NCBI GenBank assembly: GCA_014361165.1
Contig: JACIWD010000077.1
Span: 1-10,635, forward strand
Source: Candidatus Mnemosynella bozhongmuii
Lineage (GTDB): Archaea; Halobacteriota; Archaeoglobi; Mnemosynellales; Mnemosynellaceae
Direction: 5' to 3'
DNA length: 10,635 bases
In this document: positions 5,275 through 10,635 of the stretch, piece by piece
Layout: each line of letters opens with the position of its first letter
Position numbering within the stretch: the first letter of the stretch is position 1
Made by a program: the position numbers and the translations under genes
Notes under the pieces: model-generated
Databases searched by the model: none
The model's input: the letters and a program-made list of their open reading frames with translations, nothing else
Told to the model about the DNA's origin: nothing

Positions 5275-6527
5275 TCAAATTTCTCCCGCAAATCTTCTCT
5301 TTCCTCAATTCTTGAGATTGAATCCAGAAAATCCTTCATCTCCGGTTTCTTTCTGTTTGAGGCGAGAGCATTCAGAACCGCATCCTTGACAAGCATCTTT
5401 AAATCGCTTCCCGAGAAGCCCTCGGTCCTTCTTGCAAGCTCCTCAACATCATATTCTCCGATATTCCTCAAAAGATGTTTCAGAATCCTCTTTCTCATCT
5501 CCAAATCCGGAAGCGGGAACTCAACGACTTCATCAAATCTTCTCCATACAGCCTTATCCAGAAGATCGGGATGATTTGTCGCTGCTATGAGAAGAACCCC
5601 GTCTTCAACAAGAGATATTTCATCAATTGCCTTGAGAAGAGTGTTCACCGCTCTCTTCAGTGCAGCGTGTTCATCCGAGGTTCTCCTCTTTGCTATGTAA
5701 TCAAACTCGTCTATGAAGAGTATGCACGGTGCAAATTTTTTCGCAAGAGAGAATATTCTGTCAATGTTTCTCGATGTCTCCCCGAGATATTCGCTGACTA
5801 TCATCGAGAGGCGAGCTTCTAAAAGAGGAATTCCGAATTTCTTGGAAAGATTTCTTGCCAGAGTTGTCTTTCCGGTTCCGGGAGGACCGATGAAAAGCAT
5901 CTTTCCAACATCTCTCACTCCTATCTCCTTCAGGTAATCTCTGTGCTCCATCGCTTTTGAAATCTTCTCTATTTTCCTCTCCTGAATTTCTGTGAGAATT
6001 ATTTCATCAACCCTCTCCTCAATTTCCTCAGGCGAGAATATGAGAAGGAGGTTGATTGCGGATTTCTCATCCCTTTCAAGCCTCTCTATCAGAGATTTCA
6101 CCCACTCAACATCGCTCTCCTTCCTGGGATTTCTGCTCCTGACATCTTCATACGAGACATCAACAGAATCATAGCTCTGATAGAAGAATGCAAGCACAGG
6201 ATTCTCTCTGATTCTCTCCACTCCCCCTCTCTTGAGGAACCACTCTGCAGCAACCCTGAAATCCGTCAGGCTGAATTCCCTTCCGAGCTCATCTGAAGAA
6301 ATGAACGGAATGTTCTTCAGAGCTCTCTCGGCAGAATCTCCGAAAAGACGTATCAGATCGGCCTTCTTTACGACGATTGGTCTTCTCACTCCTCCCGCGG
6401 AGAGATCCCAGAAGTGCTTCCTTATTCTCCTCGGCAAATCATTCTCATCAAGCGACTCATTCTCATTGTATATCTTTGCCGTTAACAGGAGCTCCACGAT
6501 CTGAAGCTTAACCTTTTCTGCCTCCAT
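5271..6527 (-). CDS. AAA-family ATPase with unrecognised N-terminal domain
   Basis: A 418-residue protein with one classical AAA module at the C-terminus. FIGPPGTGKTTLARNL (212-227) is Walker A; CILFIDEFDYIA (268-279) is Walker B with the catalytic Asp-Glu. AATNHPDLLDKAVWRRFD (315-332) is the second region of homology with sensor Asn318 and Arg329/Arg330 as arginine fingers. FPLPDLEMRKRIL and GFSGSDLKMLV (370-380) form the lid. The module resembles proteasome-regulatory, FtsH and Cdc48-type AAA domains, but there is no protease domain, membrane segment or HbYX-type tail (it ends EKFE). Residues 1 to about 190 form a helical, charged region I do not recognise, probably a substrate or partner adaptor. 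The frame extends to ATG 6596, but that overlaps the map gene. ATG 6527 gives a cleaner N-terminus and lies about 30 bases after a TATA-like TTTATTT, so near-leaderless initiation is likely. Confidence 0.88.
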   Translation of the reverse strand: MEAEKVKLQIVELLLTAKIYNENESLDENDLPRRIRKHFWDLSAGGVRRPIVVKKADLIRLFGDSAERALKNIPFISSDELGREFSLTDFRVAAEWFLKRGGVERIRENPVLAFFYQSYDSVDVSYEDVRSRNPRKESDVEWVKSLIERLERDEKSAINLLLIFSPEEIEERVDEIILTEIQERKIEKISKAMEHRDYLKEIGVRDVGKMLFIGPPGTGKTTLARNLSKKFGIPLLEARLSMIVSEYLGETSRNIDRIFSLAKKFAPCILFIDEFDYIAKRRTSDEHAALKRAVNTLLKAIDEISLVEDGVLLIAATNHPDLLDKAVWRRFDEVVEFPLPDLEMRKRILKHLLRNIGEYDVEELARRTEGFSGSDLKMLVKDAVLNALASNRKKPEMKDFLDSISRIEEREDLREKFE

Positions 6528-6554
6528 GATTCCACATACATAAGAGTTCGATGA

Positions 6555-6563
6555 GAAATAAAG
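6555..6563 (-). promoter_or_regulatory. Possible TATA element for the AAA ATPase gene
   Basis: CTTTATTTC on the minus strand (6563-6555) lies in the 43-base gap after the map stop codon. Its centre is about 30 bases before ATG 6527, which has no clear ribosome site. This fits an internal promoter producing a nearly leaderless transcript. This gap is the only sizeable one in an otherwise overlapping array. Confidence 0.35.
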
Positions 6564-6570
6564 ATTTTTG

Positions 6571-7440
6571 CTAAGCAGTAATAACCTCGCAGCCATCCCT
6601 CTCCACTATGACCGTGTGTTCAAACTGAGATATGAGACCTCCCGCAACCTCTCTGAGAACAGGATAGCTCTCAAGAACTCTCGAAACTCTGAGCTGTTTC
6701 AGAAGAAAATCAATGCCCTCTCTGTTTATCCACCTTCTGCAGAACGGAAGACCTTTATAAACCTTCAATTCTTCGAGAAGCTCTCTTGCCTTTGGATGTC
6801 TCACGGGGCGGAGAGAGGAGACCCTGAAGATTTCAACTCTGTTGATTTCAGCAACCTTTCCTGCTCCATCTGTCGCGAAAGGCTCTATTGCTATAACATC
6901 CCCTTCCTGAAGCACATGGCTGGAGGAACTGATAAATCTGTTTGGAATGTGAGGAGGTGCATGCACATCATAGCGCTGAAGTCCGTGACCTCCGAGATTC
7001 ACAACAGGGCGGAAGCCCATCGAGGTTATCGTCTCCTCGATAACTTTACCTATTTCTCCTGTCTTCACTCCTGCTCTCACGATCGAGATTGCCTCTTCAA
7101 GTGCTCTTTCAGAAGCCTCCACAAGCCTTTCCTCGCCTCTGAGATCAACAGTTATGGCTGAATCCGCAATGTAGCCATCCACATGAACACCGATGTCGAT
7201 CTTCACTATCTGGTTCTCAAAAACCCTTTCATCTCCGGGAGAGGGTGTATCGTGAGCTGCATCCTCATTCATTGAAATGTTGCACGGAAAGGCAGGTTTT
7301 CCACCCTTCTCCTCAATCTTTTTCTCTATCCACTCCGCAAGCTCGATGATTGAAAGACCTTTCTCAACCTTTGATGGAACATCTCTTAAAATTTCCGAGA
7401 CTATTCTTCCTGCTTTTCTGTATTTTTCAAGAGCTTCCAC
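6571..7440 (-). CDS. map: Methionine aminopeptidase, type II (archaeal)
   Basis: A cytosolic metallopeptidase (M24A) that removes initiator Met from nascent proteins. It is 289 residues from the chosen start, close to known archaeal type II enzymes (about 295). Visible in order are: NISMNEDAAHDTPSPGD with the S1' His63; KIDIGVHVDGYIADSAITVD with metal ligands Asp82 and Asp93; GGHGLQRYDVHAPP with His152; VIAIEPFAT with Glu186; and SQFEHTVIV with Glu274. The roughly 60-residue insert between the His and final Glu blocks (containing VYKGLPFCRRW) marks type II. A longer frame starts at ATG 7467, but GGAGGT lies between that ATG and GTG 7440, placing GTG 7440 at correct ribosome-site distance. It begins four bases after the stop of the Xaa-Pro peptidase gene, so the two M24 peptidases are translated as a pair. 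It ends 43 bases before the AAA gene. Confidence 0.95.
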   Translation of the reverse strand: MEALEKYRKAGRIVSEILRDVPSKVEKGLSIIELAEWIEKKIEEKGGKPAFPCNISMNEDAAHDTPSPGDERVFENQIVKIDIGVHVDGYIADSAITVDLRGEERLVEASERALEEAISIVRAGVKTGEIGKVIEETITSMGFRPVVNLGGHGLQRYDVHAPPHIPNRFISSSSHVLQEGDVIAIEPFATDGAGKVAEINRVEIFRVSSLRPVRHPKARELLEELKVYKGLPFCRRWINREGIDFLLKQLRVSRVLESYPVLREVAGGLISQFEHTVIVERDGCEVITA

Positions 7441-7444
7441 TTTC

Positions 7445-8527
7445 TCATACCTCCAGAATTTTTTCAACTCCGCTCTCTATGATTTCAGCGGTGTTTTTTC
7501 TCACAACCACAACATCCTCAATCCTCACTCCGAAATCTCCGGGAAAGTACAGACCGGGTTCAACGGTGACAACATTTCCGGATTCAAGGATTTCATTGTT
7601 CTCCGATATTGATGGTGGTTCGTGAACCCTGAGGCCTATTCCATGTCCGGTGGAATGAATGAAACCTCTCAAACTCCTCATATCGGTCCTGTAGCCATGC
7701 TCCTCGAAGTAGTCTCTGACAGAAAGATGAATCTCTCTGCATGGTGCTCCCTCTGAGATCATCGAAATGGCAATTTTCTGAGCATTTAAAACGTGATAGA
7801 ATGCATCCTTCACATCCTGAGGTGCCTCTCCCCTGACAAAAGTCCTTGTGAGGTCTCCATGATACCTCAGAACTGTGTGTTTTGGAAAGATGTCCAGGAG
7901 AACCGGTTCACCGGGAAGAATCTCTCCCTCGCCGCGGTGATGGGGAATGGAGCTGTGCTCTCCAGATGACACTATCATTGTCTCACATGAGGATGAGAGA
8001 GATGCAAGCTTCAATTCTGCAATTTTCTTTAGCCTCTCGGATGTGAGTGGTTCTCCGCCGTAGTAAAGCTTCCCTCCAATTTCCCTGCTTCTTTTCAGAA
8101 CTCTGAGAAGGAGATTTACGGTCTCTCCGGCAATCCTCTGAGACACTCTTATTTTCTCAATTTCCTCCTCGCTTTTAACTCTTCTCTCCGAAATTTCTCC
8201 GATGATCCTGATTTTCATTCCCTCATCTTTCATCTTCTCCGCAAGCGAAACAGGAAAATATGAAGGGACGCTGATCTCCTGAATTCCTCTTGATTTCAGA
8301 AACCCGATAACCGCATCTTCGATGCTCCTCCCGTACTCTCTGAAAGATTTTGCAGAAACTCTGGACTCCTTAGCTGCTCTTTCCAGTTCCATCGGGGAGA
8401 TGAGAATGAATTCTTCGCCTCCAACCCTCAGATATGCAAACTCATCCTCCGAGAGAAAGCCCGTGAAATAGAAGAGATCTTCGCATCTGACGGAATCTCC
8501 CATGATTAGAAATGCTTCTGCATTCAT
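7445..8527 (-). CDS. pepQ: M24-family Xaa-Pro aminopeptidase/dipeptidase
   Basis: A 360-residue M24B peptidase, the usual length for archaeal Xaa-Pro aminopeptidase or prolidase. The N-terminal creatinase-like domain (about 1-120; DLFYFTGFLSEDEFAYL at 17-33) precedes the pita-bread catalytic domain. Its five metal ligands are visible: LLDIFPKHTVLRYHGDLTRT with Asp212 and Asp225; HSTGHGIGLRVHEPP with His295 and the substrate-gating His302; VTVEPGLYF with Glu323; and VRIEDVVVV with Glu337. The enzyme cleaves an N-terminal residue or dipeptide before proline, probably in peptide recycling; whether it is a dipeptidase (PepQ) or aminopeptidase (PepP) cannot be read, so the symbol is provisional. 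The ATG at 8527 has no ribosome site but lies about 28 bases after a TATA element, so a leaderless mRNA is likely. It is the first gene of the five-gene minus-strand array. Confidence 0.92.
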   Translation of the reverse strand: MNAEAFLIMGDSVRCEDLFYFTGFLSEDEFAYLRVGGEEFILISPMELERAAKESRVSAKSFREYGRSIEDAVIGFLKSRGIQEISVPSYFPVSLAEKMKDEGMKIRIIGEISERRVKSEEEIEKIRVSQRIAGETVNLLLRVLKRSREIGGKLYYGGEPLTSERLKKIAELKLASLSSSCETMIVSSGEHSSIPHHRGEGEILPGEPVLLDIFPKHTVLRYHGDLTRTFVRGEAPQDVKDAFYHVLNAQKIAISMISEGAPCREIHLSVRDYFEEHGYRTDMRSLRGFIHSTGHGIGLRVHEPPSISENNEILESGNVVTVEPGLYFPGDFGVRIEDVVVVRKNTAEIIESGVEKILEV

Positions 8528-8628
8528 TCGGGAGGTGGGATAAGAGCAGAGCCATATATTATTTTTTCCCTTTTGAAAAGAATGGAAAGATTTTAAGGCA
8601 AATGACGTGGAAAAGAGGAGTGAAGAGC
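8528..8628. promoter_or_regulatory. Divergent promoter region between M24 peptidase and acyl-CoA synthetase genes
   Basis: On the minus strand, AATATATGGC (8560-8551) preceded by the A-rich GGGAAAAAAT fits BRE plus TATA, predicting transcript start near 8530, right at the peptidase ATG. On the plus strand, GAAAGATTTTAAGG (8584-8597) fits BRE plus TATA and predicts initiation near 8618-8620. GAGGAG at 8615-8620 is the ribosome site for ATG 8629. Unlike the promoter at 3090-3136, the two TATA units here are not mirror copies. Confidence 0.55.
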
Positions 8629-10635
8629 ATGCTGGAAGGAATGTTTAATCCGGATTCAATTGCTGTAATAGGAGCATCAAGGGATGTCGGATCTGTGGGT
8701 CACAGCATTCTGATGAATCTGAAGAAGACCTACAGGGGAAGAATCTATCCTGTGAATCCAAAGGCAGAGACGATAGAGGGGCTGAAATGCTACAAGTCTG
8801 TGAAGGAAATCCCTGACAAGGTGGACCTTGCCATTATTGTCGTTCCCAACAGAATAGTTCCTCAGGTTCTTGAGGAGTGCGGTCAGAAGAGGGTGAAATA
8901 TGTTATTGTCATCTCTGCGGGCTTCAGAGAGACGGGAACAGAAGGGGCAAGGCTTGAAAGAGAGTGCCTGGGAATAGTCAAGGAATATGGAATGAGGATG
9001 CTCGGTCCAAACTGCCTGGGAATCATAGATACCCATACACCGATGAATGCAACCTTTGCAGCCGGAATGGCGAGAAAGGGGAACATAGCATTCATGTCCC
9101 AGTCCGGTGCTCTCTGCACGGCAATTCTTGACTGGACACTCGTTGAGAATGTTGGTTTTTCAAAATTTGTGAGTCTCGGAAATAAGGCTGATCTGAATGA
9201 GACTGACTTTCTTGAGGTCTTTCACAGAGATGATAACACAGAAGTGATACTTGCATATCTTGAGGGAATAAAAGAGGGAAGAAGGTTTATTGAACTCGCA
9301 AGAGAGGTTTCGAAAAAGAAGCCGATAATAGTTCTGAAATCAGGAACCTCAACCGCAGGTCTTCGTGCAGTATCGTCCCATACCGGAACTCTCGCGGGTT
9401 CGGAGGTTGCCTATCAGACAGCATTCAAACAGTATGGAATTCTCAGAGCGAGAAGTGTCGAGGAGATGTTCGACTGGGCAAGAGCCTTCAGCACGCAGCC
9501 GAGGATAAATGGAAACAGAATTGCGATTGTCACAAATGCAGGAGGTCCGGGAATTCTCGCAACTGATGCATGTGAGAAAGAAGGTCTGAGGCTTGCGAGG
9601 TTCAGCGATGAGACTGTAAAAAGGCTCAGAGAGGCTCTTCCACCGGCAGCAAACTTCTACAATCCTGTTGATGTTCTCGGAGATGCGAGGCCGGATAGAT
9701 ACAGAAAAGCTCTTGAGGCTGTCATGGAGGATGAGGGAGTTGACGGTGTTCTCTGCATAGTGACTCCTCAGGCCATGACGAGTTCTGAGGAGGTTGCGGA
9801 GGTAATAGTTGAGATCTCGAAGAAATACAGGAAGCCCATTCTCTGTTCTTTCATGGGTGGAGAGCTGATGGAAAAGGGTGTGAGGATTCTCAGAGAGAAC
9901 GGCATCCCCAACTATTTAGATCCTGAAAGAGCTGCAAAGACATTCAAGGCCATGGTTACCTTTGAAGAGAACAGAAGAAAGGAGAGAGGAAATTTCGTGA
10001 GGTTTGAGGTTAACAGAGAGAAGGTGAGAAGGATAATAGATGCCGCGAGGAGAAAGGGCATAACATATCTCGGACTTGAAACTCTGGATATTCTCGATGC
10101 CTACGGAATTCCGGTTGTGAAATCCAGAATAGTGAAGAATGAGGAAGAAGCTGTTAAAGCTTCGAGAGAGCTCGGATATCCGGTGGTGATGAAGATACTC
10201 TCGCCGCAGATCGTTCACAAATCAGATGTCGGTGGCGTTGTGGTCGGAATTCAGTCTGATGAGGAGGCCAAGCTCAGCTACAACAAGATAATAGAGAACG
10301 TTAAGAGATATGTGCCAGATGCTGAGATAAAGGGTGTTCTGGTCCAGCAGATGGTTTCCGGAGGAGTGGAGACCATAGTGGGGAGCACGAAAGATGCGCA
10401 GTTCGATAACATGCTGATGTTCGGGCTTGGAGGAATCTACGTGGAAGTTCTCAAAGATGTTTCCTTCAGACTGGCACCGATAACAAGAGAAGAGGCAAGA
10501 GAGATGATAGATGAGATAAAAAGCGGAAAAATCCTTAAAGGTTACAGAGGTTCGAAGGGATATGACATAGAGGCAATCCAGGATGTCCTTCTGAGGGTCT
10601 CCCAGCTGATAACGGACTTCCCGGAAATTCTCGAA
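8629..10635 (+). CDS. acd: ADP-forming acetyl/acyl-CoA synthetase, fused alpha-beta (3' truncated by window)
   Basis: Converts an acyl-CoA plus ADP and phosphate to acid, CoA and ATP, the archaeal way of gaining ATP from acetyl-CoA or other acyl-CoAs. It can also run in reverse. The visible 669 residues are open to the window end. The N-terminal CoA-binding domain has NPDSIAVIGASRDVGSVGHS (7-26). The ligase domain has FMSQSGALCTA (155-165) and SSHTGTLAGSEVA (249-261) with His251, the phosphorylated catalytic residue. Next come VTNAGGPGILATDACEKEGL (301-320) and the C-terminal ATP-grasp half with ILSPQIVHKSDVGGVVVG (523-540), including the second phospho-relay His530. The final MLMFGLGGIYVEVLKD (595-610) is typical. 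Only about 25-35 residues should be missing. ATG 8629 follows GAGGAG; GTG 8620 and ATG 8602 are in-frame alternatives. Substrate preference (acetyl, branched or aryl) is not readable. No frameshift is seen across the fusion. Confidence 0.94.
   Translation, partial: MLEGMFNPDSIAVIGASRDVGSVGHSILMNLKKTYRGRIYPVNPKAETIEGLKCYKSVKEIPDKVDLAIIVVPNRIVPQVLEECGQKRVKYVIVISAGFRETGTEGARLERECLGIVKEYGMRMLGPNCLGIIDTHTPMNATFAAGMARKGNIAFMSQSGALCTAILDWTLVENVGFSKFVSLGNKADLNETDFLEVFHRDDNTEVILAYLEGIKEGRRFIELAREVSKKKPIIVLKSGTSTAGLRAVSSHTGTLAGSEVAYQTAFKQYGILRARSVEEMFDWARAFSTQPRINGNRIAIVTNAGGPGILATDACEKEGLRLARFSDETVKRLREALPPAANFYNPVDVLGDARPDRYRKALEAVMEDEGVDGVLCIVTPQAMTSSEEVAEVIVEISKKYRKPILCSFMGGELMEKGVRILRENGIPNYLDPERAAKTFKAMVTFEENRRKERGNFVRFEVNREKVRRIIDAARRKGITYLGLETLDILDAYGIPVVKSRIVKNEEEAVKASRELGYPVVMKILSPQIVHKSDVGGVVVGIQSDEEAKLSYNKIIENVKRYVPDAEIKGVLVQQMVSGGVETIVGSTKDAQFDNMLMFGLGGIYVEVLKDVSFRLAPITREEAREMIDEIKSGKILKGYRGSKGYDIEAIQDVLLRVSQLITDFPEILE

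Noticed and set aside
4939..5574. Plus-strand frame of 211 codons across the MBL/AAA junction
   Set aside because: It crosses the ATGA junction of two well-supported minus-strand genes with intact catalytic motifs, and its composition is Ser-rich with no recognisable domain.
6528..6596. A 23-residue N-terminal extension of the AAA ATPase (from ATG 6596)
   Set aside because: It overlaps the map gene end, contains the TATA-like element that should precede the gene, and is an unlikely hydrophobic leader (AARLLLLSK) for a cytosolic ATPase. A signal anchor cannot be fully excluded.
8677..9119. Minus-strand frames inside the acyl-CoA synthetase
   Set aside because: They oppose the conserved CoA-binding domain, have no promoter or ribosome site, and resemble no protein.

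Overview
The window reads as a chromosomal segment of a euryarchaeon that makes methanofuran, most like the Archaeoglobales. That placement is an inference. It rests on a methanofuran-biosynthesis gene (mfnF), a fused alpha-beta ADP-forming acyl-CoA synthetase, a type II (archaeal/eukaryotic) methionine aminopeptidase, a DsrE/TusA sulfur-carrier cluster, archaeal TATA elements, AGA/AGG/ATA-rich codon use, and GAGGTGA-type ribosome sites. I see no tRNA, rRNA, CRISPR array, insertion sequence or integrase. Coding density is very high.

Layout. (1) 1-1238, plus strand: the last 41 codons of an unrecognised gene, overlapping by ATGA a PLP-dependent class I/II aminotransferase. (2) 3070-1219, minus strand: a sulfur-relay cluster. 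It begins with a broken DsrE-family gene, followed by an intact DsrE-like protein with a Cys, a DsrE/F-like protein with Ser at that position, TusA, and a DsrE2-family protein. After two T6 tracts comes a small helical protein whose end overlaps the aminotransferase. (3) 3071-3158: a compact divergent promoter. It is a perfect 17-bp inverted repeat in which each arm is a complete BRE/TATA-like unit facing outward, driving the sulfur cluster one way and a thioredoxin the other. (4) 3183-3587, plus strand: thioredoxin with a charged N-terminal helix and several possible starts, ending in a short terminator-like hairpin. (5) 8527-3575, minus strand: a five-gene array of Xaa-Pro-type peptidase (M24), methionine aminopeptidase (M24), AAA ATPase with an unrecognised N-terminal domain, PhnP-like metallo-beta-lactamase-fold hydrolase, and mfnF. 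Spacing is very tight except before the AAA gene. (6) 8629-10635, plus strand: ADP-forming acetyl/acyl-CoA synthetase, running off the window just before its C-terminus.

How the genes may work together. TusA, DsrE-like and DsrE2 proteins pass persulfide sulfur between cysteines, and a co-regulated thioredoxin could reduce such persulfides or keep the carriers active. The loss of one DsrE paralogue and the Cys-to-Ser change in another suggest that a DsrEFH-like complex has been remodelled. In the large minus-strand array the two M24 peptidases and the AAA ATPase fit protein maturation and quality control. The MBL hydrolase and MfnF are cofactor or small-molecule enzymes coupled to it by 4-base overlaps, with no obvious functional link.

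Many starts were shifted from the longest open frame because a strong ribosome site (GGAGGTGA type) lies inside the longer frame. These choices are noted per gene.
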